Positions 47,301 to 59,660 are shown, counted from the first letter of the stretch. The stretch is 64,000 bases of DNA from Steromphala cineraria (GCA_916613615.1 OU744721.1:81845060-81909059); one strand, 5' to 3'. The notes: a model not told the origin generated them from the letters alone. Made by a program: numbers and translations.

Positions 47301-49574
47301 AGGAATATTCCAATGAAAAATGAAAAAGAGCCTTTTAAAACAATGTTTATCGATAAATCCTTCAATTTTGGCTAATAATTTTTAGTTTAATCACCAAATC
47401 TGCAATAAAAATTCAAATTTGGGAAAAATCAAGTTTACCGGCATCAATGGGGGACGCCATATTGCTATCTCGAACGGTAAACGAGAGCGAGAAACACCGG
47501 GAATATGACGTCAGCGACACACCACGAAATTAGGAGACGCCGTTAGATTCAATGGTTGGCGTAGACGGCCCGTCAAACATGAGACTGTAACAACAGTCAC
47601 GACTTCAGTAAAGACATGCCGGGTCCAGAATATTCTACTTCTATGATGCCCAAAGCAATAAATAAATATTTCTGACCAGCAGACTGCTGCAAAACTTCAG
47701 TACAGTTTGGAAAAGATTTCCCATGTGCGGACGTCACAAGGTTTGAACACTGAACATGTCATTTTTTTAGAATTTTTATAAGCTATAGACACCATACATA
47801 AGGTTGAAATAAAGTGTTAAATGACTTTGCTTAAATAAGTGCATTTGTGAAAAAAACTAAACGTAACATAGAATGATTATTTATTGATTATATCACTCGA
47901 AAAAATACACCAACTGACGTGATCTTGTCGAAGCGAATCCTAAAAAGCAAATCCGCGATGATGGTGGTATGGTTCGTAATCAAAATGAAATTGTTTGTAT
48001 CAATCAAAGCACGTTTGATGAATTTGAAAGATGGCATTTTCTATGTTGGCATGGACTTCACGTTTTTATTACATAAATCTTGGCTTGTTTGAGGATGTAA
48101 ATATTTTTCTATTTATTTAGTTGTCGCCGATACGAAACCAATTTGGATTACGAATCACTGAGGCGCACATGCTGTATGAAATATTATCGGAATGATCGTT
48201 GATGATTCCTTATTATGTTCACATATCATACCATGTTGATTATTTTCCAAAGGTATTTCTGCTAAACAATACGAAAAGAAATTAAAATGAAATTATGAGA
48301 TATCATTAGTATACTAAAACGATCAGTAAGGAATGGTGGTTTGAATAATATTAAAGATTTAACAACTCATCAGCAAGTAATACAAAATATTATACTCACA
48401 AAATTTCTTTATATCATCGAGTGTTTTTTTTATCTAAGTTGCTATGATGTAGCTGAATAATCCATATTTGTTTGGAGTAATCTTATTATTATATATTTTA
48501 GTAAATAAAATTATTTAACTTATTAAATGATTTTTGTTCTTTTAATTGAACAGAAGGATATGATTTTAATGATAACAATGCACAAATTATCACAACGTAT
48601 GTCTCTTAATTAAACCTTCAAATTATTTTGCAAAATACTAGATTTACGTTATTTATGCATGTTTAACATTGAATATTTCCTTTCATATATTTTAAAAATA
48701 ATACAATGATTCTTACACGTTCATAACAAAATTATTTTTCCATTTTCAAACTGACTAGAGGCTTTTTGAAAATCCACAGATTGAATGTGAAAGAGTGCCA
48801 GAGAAGAAAAAGAAAAAGAAAAGAAAACCTATCGTAGTAACTCTGAGAAAATAAAAATGTCATTAAAAATATAATTCTTATTTTTGGAAAGATATAAAAA
48901 AAAGATTTGCAAAGGTCTTAGTGATTGATAATAGGCCTATGTATATAACAGATAAATCATTGACATGCACGTTTGATGTATCAAAATTCAAGGAAACGTT
49001 TTCTACTTTGAAAGTGTAAATTTTATATAAAAAGGAGTATTTATACAGTACCTCAACATATTTCAGGTAAACATACCATGCTTTAATCAGAAAAAATACA
49101 AAGAACACGACAAGATATAATTCTCTTGCTCGTTTTTAAAAACATTTATTTATTTTCTGTGGTTTTTTTTAGATAATTCATATCGTTAATAATACTAGAC
49201 AAAACCGCATATTAGTCGTATATGCTTGTTGAATAATCTGTCCGACGACTGGGTCGTTCTGTAGGCATAACGATGTTTTACGTTAACAAAGTGCGCAGCG
49301 CACACATTCAGCAATTCTAGTCAAATCATGGAAACTCCACTGCACAAAGATGTACGGAGTTTATAATGTAAGCTCCTTGCATCGATTTCTTGTGGTGTGT
49401 CGATGACGTCACTTTTTTAAATAAAATGGCGACCTCCGTCATCGCTCAAAGACGAAGGTTTAAAATTCTGTAAATACTTAACTCGTTGACAGAAAAAATT
49501 AATAATTTGTGAAAATGTCTTTTATAACTCAAACATTTGCTAGAATTAAATCGAAATCGTACTGGAATATTCCT
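47301..49574. mobile_element. 2.27-kb TTAA element upstream of TLR-B
   Basis: The element starts AGGAATATTCCA after TTAA (47,297-47,300) and ends with the reverse complement, followed by TTCA, a one-base variant of TTAA. Unit 1 has the empty site (ATTATTAAGTAAAAT near 32,320). No transposase frame is visible. It is AT-rich with a central GC-richer patch at 47,450-47,650. The TTAA target suggests a piggyBac-like non-autonomous element. Its right end lies about 240 bases before the TLR-B core promoter. Confidence 0.85.
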
Positions 49575-49812
49575 TTCAGTAAAATAAAACGTGAAGTGTC
49601 ATATTTCCCATGCAGTGGTTTCGTCTTGTGATATATTCAGAACCTTGGTTGTGATATCATATTTCATCTATATATGTCATTGTTAAGATCAATTGAATCT
49701 TTAACGCCTAAGTGAGTGTCAATGAGCGACTATACCCATTATACACATGCTATATCTTCATACCCCCATGATGACATGCAGATAGTGTCGTGTTGTGAGG
49801 CAAGTGCCTTTT

Positions 49813-49836
49813 ACTTCCTGTTTAGGTGTAAATATA
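49813..49836 (+). promoter_or_regulatory. TLR-B core promoter candidate
   Basis: ACTTCCTG (49,813-49,820) and TAAATATA (49,829-49,836) match the TLR-A promoter in sequence and spacing. The possible 13-codon upstream frame follows at 49,855-49,896. Confidence 0.45.
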
Positions 49837-49901
49837 CTTCGGCCCCTCTCCACTATGTGTTCATTGCTGGATAGCCGGCCCGACAGTGTGATGTAGAGTG
49901 T

Positions 49902-49934
49902 ATGAGAGAACTTAACATAACCATGCAAACGAGG
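49902..49934 (+). CDS. TLR-B exon 1 (start codon and signal-peptide front)
   Basis: ATG at 49,902 encodes MRELNITMQTR and ends at AGG|GTAAGT, joining in phase 0 to exon 2 at 54,415 (IPRPMLLLIVLAGAW). The Met at codon 6 of TLR-A is Ile here, so the shared first ATG or the ATG at 49,923 must be used. Confidence 0.75.
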
Positions 49935-50292
49935 GTAAGTTGTACAATGTTTTGCAGTTTTATTTTATATTAATGAACTGTACCGTGACGAACGTTTCTG
50001 ATTAGGGAACCTTTTTGTCTGCCTTGACAGTAATACTACCGGCTGAGAAAAGTCACTAAACGATGGGACGTGAATGTATTTTAATTTTATAATTAATAGT
50101 ATAAAAGTTCTTTATCCTCGGTATAGACATTGATGGAAGTGTATGGCATGCGGTAAACAACCCAGCTTGGTTCAGTGTTCTATAAGAGCTGGCGGTTAGG
50201 GTTAATAATGCCTACAAGGAAAAACGCCTACAGTGAACTATGCCTACACTGAATGTTATGACAGTGACACGCTTACGTGCACTTAAGTGAAC

Positions 50293-50974
50293 TGTTCCAT
50301 TTGGTTTGGAATAATGCCTACAATAGAGAATTAAGGCGAAGATAGATTAAGAAAGTAAGAGACAGACAGATATATGTAATTTTGTTTGGTTTCCAGAGAT
50401 GCTCGCCATTGTTTTGATAAGACTGTAGGCATTCTTCCATGTAGGCATTAGTGAACGCCACCGAGCTGGCGGCATAGTGATAAGTAACTGTTTAAACCCC
50501 TAACTAGCCTGAGTGATTTTGCAAACCAGATTGTTCAGAAACCGATTTACAGATCCCTTCTACGTGAATCTATTTTCTTTTCCAAATTTACGGTTCACTG
50601 AATATCTTCAGTTGACACTTTATAGAGCTGAAAGAATTAAATCAACTCTTCTTCTTCGTACTGTGACTCAAAGATCGCAGATGGCGTCTCTTAAAGAGAT
50701 GCATTGACAGCTTTGCATTTATTGACACCGCCTTCTGTAAGTTCTTTTAATTCAAATCTTTTATTCATTTGTGACTTTGAATGAAGCTGAAATTTCATAA
50801 AGGGAGTATAACAAAACTTATAGTCCTTGTCTGTATTTACATAACATTTTTTTACATTGAATCCACAATATAGTTTGCATTCAAAGGGGACAAAAATTAA
50901 TTCCGTCTGTCATAAATTTCCCTTTACTAAAAGTTAAATATTGGAGCATGGTTTATGTAAACCGACCAAGATTA
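50293..50974. mobile_element. 682-base insertion in TLR-B intron 1
   Basis: Unit 1 runs directly from AAGTGAAC to ATGCTCG (33,043-33,050). The insert carries AATGCCTACA-type words near its left edge and inverted forms around 50,425-50,465. These resemble the flanking AATGCCTACA repeats at 50,207-50,250. No gene is seen and the family is unknown. Confidence 0.6.
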
Positions 50975-51130
50975 CATGCTCGTCTATGAACTATTTCGAT
51001 AACCTCCTGCTAGGTCAAGTTTCACAATCTAACTAATGTAAACAGTGCTGGTCTTCTTTGTTGAATCTGATCTGAATTGATATGTACTGGGCCGTGTACG
51101 CACCCAGGAAGCTAACCAAGCTAACCACAG

Positions 51131-51288
51131 AAATATGCTTTTGTTTCTTATCTGTACAGGCGGTGTCTGATAACCCGTTTTCATAAGCAAATTAGCTTCG
51201 GACTTTTCTTCTCTCAGCTATTATTTGGCTTTATACTTAGTTCGGCTTTTTGCAATTTACAGCCATATCTATCTCATTTAACTTGTGC
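51131..51288. mobile_element. 158-base insertion in TLR-B intron 1
   Basis: It lies between CTAACCACAG and GCCACTGTATA. Unit 1 has only nine or so bases there. The family is not recognised and no clear target duplication is seen. Confidence 0.45.
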
Positions 51289-53042
51289 CTCGCCACTGTA
51301 TATACATGTATGCATTGCAGTGTTAGGACATACATGAGGGAACATCAAATGAAGCCCTTTAACGGGCTATGAGAGAATGATGTCATCAACTAGTTGATGG
51401 ATAGTAGTTGTTATAGTTTTGTAAACAATCACAATAACCATAAACTTTGAACGTCGTTGTAGCAATATGAAATTAAGGTAGACTTTGGCGATACAACATC
51501 GTATGTTAGCGTAATGCAGAATGCTGGTCAACTTGTTTATAACCTTGAGTTAATGAAACAACGTTTATTTTACATTTCCTCATTTCTAGATATTAATTGC
51601 ACTTATGTTATCTTTTCATCAAACTATTCGTGGTTTTGATTGACAAAGATAAGGAAATGCATAGTGTGTAAGTTTTCGGTATTTCCAATATTAACATGAA
51701 ACTACTAATTCTGCTTAAAGAGGAGGTCTTGCCATTTGTTTGACAAGGATATGTTTCAGAAACCCTCTAGAAGTTGAAATCCTTTTGAAGTTCAGAAACC
51801 GAGCTTCAAACACACACGCGCTCTTAAAATATAACTCTATTCAAGTTGAGATTAAACTCCATACAGCGTCAATTTCGAAATATATTTAGATATAAACAGG
51901 CTTTATATTAAGGCATATTGTTGATCTAAGATTGGCCGATATGCCGAGCTGTCTCACTGAACTTTGACATCAGCCGCTCGGCCAATCAGAAAAGGTGCCC
52001 TATCTCGCTGGAGGCTCTCACTAGTGAGCGACCATATCGATGACTAATCCGATTGCCTGGATGTATTAATAGATTATAATTATTTATTATCAAATTTTTA
52101 GTTTAGTTGCTAGTTGTTTTTCATTTGCATCAAGAATTAAAAAAAGAGTAAATATATTTTATCATAAATCCAAAAGTATTTCATACAAATAAGATACAAT
52201 TATCTTAATGATAGTTTCCTTATCAGTAACAAATTGAGATTTATTGTATTTATTGTTTTTCAAAATACATCAGTGATTGTTGCTGTCGATCTCAATTTAT
52301 TTAGATTGGGCGTGTAAGCAAGTTTTTGACTACATTAGCTTATTAACCAAAACCTTTGCATTTCTAAACGTTATGTGTTAATTATTAAGGTTTTATGTAA
52401 AAAACTGACAACAACAGAGAGAACGCTGTCGAAGCTCCGTTTCAGATGTCACATTCGCTTTGTTAGATGTGACTTTACATTTATGCAGACATACTCTGTA
52501 GCAAAGTTTACCAACACCCAATTGAAATGCCTAAAAATCATAAGCTTAACTCAAAGACCATGACCATTTTGGCGTACATTTTTTTAAAAGTTGCACCGTT
52601 ATAACAATATTGAAAGCTAGTGCATGCACGGCAAAGTGTGTTGGCTTGGTCAATAAAATTCACACACAAAACAAGAAGAGATTATTAGGTCCTGTGTCGA
52701 CCCTGGGCTCTGTGCATTAAGAAAAAAAAGGGATTTTTTAAATTATTTTCTTCGGGAATAAATGTCAATGTATGTTATGCATACATTCAGCAAACATCAT
52801 ACCTCCAGGCTACACATGCATGACATACATGTCTGGCCACAACGGTTAAATCAACAAGGCAGTCTACTAAGGAAAATCGATCATCGTTACGTTATTTGAT
52901 TGGGCTTTAAGGATATACAATACCAAATGTTTATAAATGCTACAGGTATAGGCTTGAAACAACGGTTAATTACCAGTTGGATATCTCAGCTACCGAATTG
53001 TTGGATATTTGAGTGGCTTTGGTGAAGATGTTTATGTTAAAT

Positions 53043-53109
53043 GGCTCGCCGCTAATGGCTGCAATATTGCCCAAGCGGCGCTAAACAATAACTCACTCAC
53101 TCACTCACT
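53043..53109. mobile_element. 67-base retroposed tail ending in CACT repeats
   Basis: The insert contains GCAATATTGCCCAAGCGGCG and a tail of about five ACTC/CACT repeats. The 9-base target duplication ATGTTAAAT stands at 53,034-53,042 and 53,110-53,118. Unit 1 has the single-copy empty site. It is a truncated retroposon of a type I associate with abalone genomes. Confidence 0.85.
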
Positions 53110-54414
53110 ATGTTAAATGAACAGTCAAACAGGTGCTAAGACAGGATGAAAAATGATCAATTGGTAATACTACTGCACGGGTAATGACGATTACAGCCTT
53201 TTCCGTCGAATTTTCAAAACTGATCTGTACCTTTCCATCGAATAACGCTTGACTGATTTTGTACCGATCGGTCGAATCTTGGCGAGGAAGAGACACTGGG
53301 ATAATTAATGAAGGGGTGTACGAGTACACAATAAAAGACAATGTGTCGAGCAAATTTTTACCACTTTTACCATATATTATTTGCATAAAAAAATTTGTGT
53401 ATAAACATTGATGATTTCTGACAATTTTGATATATAATATTCAACACTAACTTTACGTTTAAAACAAGAATGATTAAAACGAATAGTTTGAACTATTTAC
53501 AATTGATATGTACCATTCTTGTTCATAATTTACTCTAAGTCTAAACACAAATTCAATCAGCATTGATATCTGAAATTTGCTGTTGTCCCCAAATATAGCC
53601 AAATCTAAAAGTGTAGAGAATATTATATATTTTATATATCTATTCATTCATTAAATACAACATGGAAATAAAGATTATAATTATGTTCGCGTCAAGGGAT
53701 CAAATTAACTGAATGAGAGTACAAACACCCCTTTTGTCTCAGTATGGAACGTTCCAACGTTATGTAAGTCAATTAACAACTAAAATCACAGTACCGATCC
53801 GTCGATTGGATTTTTCTATCCTAAACCTAGAAATTCGACGAATAGGTATGCGACCGTAATGACTCATAGAAGCTGGATATGCTTTACTCACCACCGATTA
53901 GGTTTCTTGGGGCTAATTCGGTAGTGTACTTCAAAGCCGTGTTAGACAGTTTTTTTCCGATTTCTGAAATTCAAATTCGAGTCAAATTGCAATCCCATTT
54001 TTATTAATCTCCATGACCATGGACAATTTCAGTCGATCTTTTAAATCTCCATTTGTGCATATACTTTGATTATCAATATAACATATCAAACATGCCTTGT
54101 TTTTTAATTTGATTTCTGTGAGTGGAATTGTTTGCGGGACGTTTCCCTTGCACGTGAGTTAAGTATGCTTGTTTGTTAGGAGACTTTTCATTCGTCCAAA
54201 GTACGTTACGTTGTGTCAAGTTTCTTGTACATAAAGTAAGAGATAAATACTTCAAGACAAAAACTAATTTATGTCTTTCAGACGCGACAACCATGTCAAG
54301 GAATTTGAGTAGAAACTGTTATCAGTGTAAGCCTCCATTTATATCTGTAGATAATGTTTCTTGATATGTTACCCTTAGCTCTAGTTTTATGCAAATGGTT
54401 AATGTTTGTTTCAG

Positions 54415-56988
54415 ATACCACGACCAATGCTACTGCTGATAGTGCTAGCCGGAGCCTGGACTACCGGAAGTGCGGTGAGATGTGGAGGGTGTGTGGATGT
54501 GGGATGTGGCGAGTGTGTGTGTACCACCCACCCAGACGGGTGTGTCACTGCCAACTGCACCGGGACCAACATCACCAGTGTTCCAGATGATGTTCCCAAC
54601 AATACGTGTGTTCTCATCATGCGAGAAACCAACATGGAGTCGATACCAGATTTCTCTTTCCAAAGGCTAACCAACTTGACCAGTCTGGACCTGTCAGTGA
54701 ACGCAATACAGAACATCAGTGAACATGCATTTTCTGGACTTACATCTTTGGCGTATTTGAATCTTTCCCAGAACAGCCTTGACTTCAGCGAGGTAAACCT
54801 CCATACTTTCGGTCCGCTGTACAATCTGACGACATTGGAATTAGACGGAAATACTTATGAGCGATACCCGGATATACATCTATCCGAACTGAAGTCTCTT
54901 GAAAACCTCACTTTAGATGGTCTAAATACTTCATTTGAAGACGGCTTTTCAAACTTAACAAATCTTTCATATCTTGACCTTTCTAGACACACTTCCAAAA
55001 GAAGATGCAAAATCAAAAGACTCTTGAATGATACGTTTAAGCATGTCAACAGGTTACGGTATCTTAACATATCCAAATGTGAAATCCATATAATCGAAAA
55101 AGATGCATTCACCTCCCTGAGACAACTGGAAATCATTGATGTGTCCTTTAATGAATATTTGTCTCATGAAGGTTTGGATCATTTAACCTACGGCCTCAAA
55201 AATTCAAGTCTTCGGCAACTGTTCATGACAAAGATTTTCCCTAGTTTTGCAGTATGTGTTCATGTTGACGTCAAATATCTTCAAAACACAAGGCTTGAAT
55301 TTCTGGAGGCAAGTGACAACCGTATCGAAGCCTTGACTGTTCCTGCTCTGAAAGCTTTACCTAAATCACTGAAGACAATCATAGCTAGGAATAATCGCTT
55401 TACACAGGGCAACTATTCAAAACAGTTGCACGTTTTAGAAAACCTCACTTTTATGGACTTAAGTGGAGACAGAGTTGCGGAAAATTTGTTTCAGTTTATG
55501 TCAGATCCTTCTGATTCTGTCTCAGAGATGGCTGAAGTTGAAGACGATAGGGACAGATGTAGAGTTGAAGAACTCCATCCGAGGTTTGTGAGTCTCTTCA
55601 ATGTTCACAAGAGAGGACTTTATGAAGGCAACAGAACTTCAAACAGGACTTGGGTGAAAATTCCATCAAAATTGACAAATATAACTTATACATATGCTGA
55701 GTTAAACTTCCAGTTGGCTGATATCTACATTGCTGAGAATAGTTTACAACACATCGACTTATCCTATAATGTTTTAACAATGTGGCCAGGGCCGGTACTT
55801 GGAGTTGAGAATGTCACCTACTTGGATCTATCTCACAACTTTGCTTATAATCTGAGTTACTATTTTTTTGAAAATTTCAAATCTTTACAATATCTAAACA
55901 TATCTTACAATTTCCTTAGTGTCGACATATATCACGATATAAAAGGACTCACTTTTCGACATCAATCAAAATTAGAAATCTTGGACTTGTCTCACAATAA
56001 TCTTCTTCTTCTCCCGTTTCCCTTCATCGAGGGTCTTTGTGAACTCCGAGAACTAAAAATCTCACACAACATTCTCAACTCACTGGTACTCAACTTTACA
56101 AGTAATACTAAACTGAAGTTCATCGACATGTCGGATAACAATTTGGCCTATTTAACGCCAGCCTTGCGAAACACCCTAGATAATTTGGCGGTGTCCAACA
56201 ACCTCTCTTTGGACCTATCCTGGAACCCATTCCAGTGCACCTGCGACCCTGAACACATGGGCTTCCTCGACTGGTTGTTCACTAGCCGCAAGGTCAGGTT
56301 TGAGAACATGAACCACTATGTGTGCACAGTGTACAAGAATAACCGGCCAAGGTTCGAACCAGCTTATAAGGTTCACAAGGAGCTTAAGGCTAACTGCAAG
56401 GTGTATATCGCATTAGCTATGGGTCTCCTTTCGGTAACGGTTCTCTTCACCACCATCGTCATCTGCGGCATTGTCTACCGCTACAGATGGAGACTCATCT
56501 ACATCTACTACATGGGCAAGAGACGCATGAAGAAACGTCAGAAATATGAACAAATTTACGACTTTGACGCCTTCGTATCATATGCTGATGCTGATGCTGA
56601 GTTTGTGACACCGTTGATGTTGTCCCGCCTGGAGAGCGACCAGGGACTTAATCTGTACATCAGACACCGCGATAGCAAGCCTGGAGACAGCATAGCTGAG
56701 GGCATCATTGACGCCATACAGAGGAGCAGAAAGAGCGTCGTCCTCGTGTCCCAAGCCTCGCTCGCCAAGAAGTGGTGCAGGTACGAGCTGCAGATGGCAA
56801 ACCAGCAGGGAATCACTTCTAAAAAGAACGTGCTGATCCTTGTTCTCATGGAAACCGTGCCAAATAACGATATTCCTCGGGAAATCCTGTTCTCAATGAA
56901 GAATAACCCCCCACTCCAGTATCCGGGACAGGGTTCCGACCAGACTATGGTGTTCTGGGAGAGTCTAGCCGAGGAGATACGGTCGTAG
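54415..56988 (+). CDS. Toll-like receptor B, exon 2 (ectodomain, membrane segment, TIR)
   Basis: With exon 1 this gives 868 residues and the same layout as TLR-A: signal peptide, LRRNT, leucine-rich repeats broken by a charged island, one LRRCT, one membrane helix and a TIR domain. Box 1 is YDFDAFVSY, box 2 RDSKPG, box 3 Phe-Trp. Against TLR-A the TIR domain differs at two residues: Thr to Lys beside the BB-loop Pro, and Pro to Thr in LVLMETV. The ectodomain differs at some fifty to sixty positions by eye, with dense change in the LRRCT. It has extra Cys residues in the LRRNT (VRCGGC) and in a repeat (GLCELREL). The frame is fully open with intact motifs, so it should be a working receptor. 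A shift in ligand or adaptor preference is possible but only inferred. Confidence 0.96.
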   Translation: MPRPMLLLIVLAGAWTTGSAVRCGGCVDVGCGECVCTTHPDGCVTANCTGTNITSVPDDVPNNTCVLIMRETNMESIPDFSFQRLTNLTSLDLSVNAIQNISEHAFSGLTSLAYLNLSQNSLDFSEVNLHTFGPLYNLTTLELDGNTYERYPDIHLSELKSLENLTLDGLNTSFEDGFSNLTNLSYLDLSRHTSKRRCKIKRLLNDTFKHVNRLRYLNISKCEIHIIEKDAFTSLRQLEIIDVSFNEYLSHEGLDHLTYGLKNSSLRQLFMTKIFPSFAVCVHVDVKYLQNTRLEFLEASDNRIEALTVPALKALPKSLKTIIARNNRFTQGNYSKQLHVLENLTFMDLSGDRVAENLFQFMSDPSDSVSEMAEVEDDRDRCRVEELHPRFVSLFNVHKRGLYEGNRTSNRTWVKIPSKLTNITYTYAELNFQLADIYIAENSLQHIDLSYNVLTMWPGPVLGVENVTYLDLSHNFAYNLSYYFFENFKSLQYLNISYNFLSVDIYHDIKGLTFRHQSKLEILDLSHNNLLLLPFPFIEGLCELRELKISHNILNSLVLNFTSNTKLKFIDMSDNNLAYLTPALRNTLDNLAVSNNLSLDLSWNPFQCTCDPEHMGFLDWLFTSRKVRFENMNHYVCTVYKNNRPRFEPAYKVHKELKANCKVYIALAMGLLSVTVLFTTIVICGIVYRYRWRLIYIYYMGKRRMKKRQKYEQIYDFDAFVSYADADAEFVTPLMLSRLESDQGLNLYIRHRDSKPGDSIAEGIIDAIQRSRKSVVLVSQASLAKKWCRYELQMANQQGITSKKNVLILVLMETVPNNDIPREILFSMKNNPPLQYPGQGSDQTMVFWESLAEEIRS

Positions 56989-57518
56989 ATGTTTCATCTT
57001 TGGAGACAATTTACTTATGATGCATGTATGGATCGAGATAACACACATGTTCAGCATCAATTTCCTGTCGATGCATATCTCACTCCATACGGCACATTGG
57101 ACCTTACTTTGCACAGGAAATCAGTTTTCAATGGCAAAAAAAAAGTTATCCCTTTAAACTTGATTTGACATTTCGTTTTTCAAATGGCAACGCTTTGCTG
57201 GTTTTATGATATAATTGTGTATTATGCTTATGCTATTATTTTGATTAAGATTTATTTTAACATTGAAAATAATATGTTCTTCAAACCTTTGATAGATATG
57301 TCATTGAATGTGACACTTTGTGTAATGACAAACTGTAAGGATTTCACAAACCTTTTTTTTCATTTTGCTGTTTATATTTGTGCCAACATATTATGATTTC
57401 AAAAATATTTAACATTTATCTTGTTACATTATATCATTTAAAACGTATATAAATTGTGTATTATCATCATGTGCCTTTGTTTAACCGCAAGCTCAAGTGG
57501 CCGACCCTAGGCCTATAA

Positions 57519-57524
57519 AATAAA
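57519..57524 (+). promoter_or_regulatory. TLR-B polyadenylation signal candidate
   Basis: AATAAA in the same context as after TLR-A, about 530 bases after the stop. The 3' region is slightly shorter because of a small deletion near 57,160. Confidence 0.5.
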
Positions 57525-57904
57525 GAATAACATTTTTAAAACATTTAGTCTCAGACTTTTTTTCAATATTGACAATATTTTTAAACTTTTCATGTATTAT
57601 ACGAAAAAGGATCCAAGAAGATACTTGAGTGATCTTGAGTTAATTTGTGAGGCTTTATTGATAGTCAATTGTATATTTTTGCTCTAGGGTCTGGATGCCC
57701 GACTATATAAAATAACGTGTTGGGTCAATGCTACACACACATTTCTAGAGCTAACAAAACCGTTTAAAATATTTTATCATCCAAAACTGTGTTCCATAGG
57801 AGATATCGCTTGTGAAAGATCAAGCGATATCTTCTAGGAGATATCGCTTTGACAGTAGATTTTGAACAATGCCCTGTAATAACAAATTACAGGACATCAC
57901 AAAC

Positions 57905-58015
57905 GTTTAACATCATCAGTAATGATGTCACAATGCTATTAAGTCATAAACACAACGACGTCACAATGTTGTGATGTCATTAACACGATGACGTCACAAT
58001 GCTATGACATCACTG
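57905..58015. repeat. Tandem repeat with CRE-like words, unit 2
   Basis: This is the copy of the 42,130-42,240 array, with TGACGTCA at 57,989-57,996. Confidence 0.6.
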
Positions 58016-58100
58016 GTTTAGGAGTTGGGGGGCTATGCAGTGTTCAAAGATGTACATGTTCATGCTAATGTGATGAAACATGATTTTGGATGATAAATAA

Positions 58101-58242
58101 AATCTCACCCTCGTGTCTTCTGATACAAAATATATCAACACTCGTTGATAAAAGTAAAATATCCTCGGCAAGTGTCGGATATTTGTTACTTTTATCAACT
58201 TGTGTTGATATATTTGATATCAGAAGACACTTGGGTGAGATT
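58101..58242. repeat. Long hairpin downstream of TLR-B
   Basis: This copy of the 42,324-42,465 hairpin has the base G in GATAAAAGTAAAATA. It pairs better with the right arm (TTACTTTTATC) than the A in unit 1 does. The loop also differs. Confidence 0.85.
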
Positions 58243-59210
58243 CTCTATATATACCCTCAGTGAGGTACAAAACGCGGAAACAAAAACAAAAAGTATGTGA
58301 TAAGACAATATCGATACTTTACTTGTTAAAGTTCACATAACCACAAACATATTTCACTATTTTCTTTGGAATATAGAAAGTCTGATTACAATATTGTATA
58401 GTGCGTTAAAGGATGCTACTCAAATATGTTTAGTTTGGTAATGAAAGCCGTTTTTGAAAGCCACTTTTGATGGGCCGCTAAGACCTATCTGACAACAAAC
58501 AAGTGAATGCATGACTGGTCACGCCCCCATTTTGTGACGTCATATACAGAATCAGCCTCGTTATCTATACATCTATCCAGGGAAGTATAAACAGGGAATC
58601 GTCACTCCCAGCTGATGTACTGTATTTCTACTGCAAAGGGCTGAGACAACTTGTCTCGCTCATTAGCTAGTCACGCTCTAACGGACATGGAGACTGGGTT
58701 CTGTTTTTGCGCAAATGTCAATGCGCGATGTTGTGTAACCAGTTGCGCAATGAAAACAACAATGCATTGTGGGTCTTCACATCACACGAGAGAAGAGACG
58801 CCTTTAGAAGACGGATTAGTTCGGTCAACATACATTGATAAATCATTTGACGAGGTAACACTACTAAGCATTTGGTGTAAAATAAGATATCCACATCAAT
58901 GGTAATTAAACAATTATTTAGGCGGTATTTCAGTTGAAATAATGATGCGTTACTCTGTATAGTCTGTTTATTACTACACATCTGCGCGAGTTTTATGGCA
59001 CCTAACCCAGGTGGGTTTTTTACAGCCGATAATTACGCTGTCTAAATGAAAGGCTAATTAAAGGTGTTTATTGGACAAATTAACAAAGTCCAGCTTTTAT
59101 TTTTTGAAAAATCTTTGAACAAAAATCGAGAAGTAGTAAGGTCAAGGTTAGTTGATGTTTAATAAAATGAGCAAAATAGTCATTAAATGACTTAGAAAAA
59201 TACTTTAGAT

Positions 59211-59315
59211 TCAGCGCTCCTACAGCCGATTGTTAGCAACCTCCATGCAGTTACTTTCTGATTGGACTATTGCTTTCTCTCATAGGAAGCTAGAGAGGGT
59301 CTGTAGGGGCGCTGA
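59211..59315. mobile_element. 105-base inverted-repeat element, unit 2
   Basis: Copy of the 43,429 element. The right end reads CTGTAGGGGCGCTGA, one base off a perfect inverted repeat. Confidence 0.6.
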
Positions 59316-59660
59316 TATAAGCACAGAAATTCAATGGTCTCCAGCAAGGCAGACAACTGAGAGATCGGAAACTGGTGTTATAAACTATGCGTAGGTAGTT
59401 GCCTGATGGGTTGACAGCTGCGCTGATGAAGTGCAATGAGAGACACAAGTATGGCATTATGAAGAATGTGCCAACAATCTCCAGAAAGTCTCTAGTCTAA
59501 AATAACTTGTATAACAAGTAGAAGTGTACAACTTAACTAAGCCCGCCAAGGGAGGTGTGTTTCCTCCTTATCCTTTTGACAGACTTATATACCTCAAGGC
59601 CCATTTAACATTATTTGAATTGAGTTATTTTTCAGGGAGAACATCCCTCGGAATCGAATT

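Noticed and set aside
58651..58905. Cys-rich 84-codon frame in unit 2 that hints at a zinc-binding protein
   Set aside because: The unit 1 counterpart is not the same protein because of small indels, and no known spacing of ligands is met.
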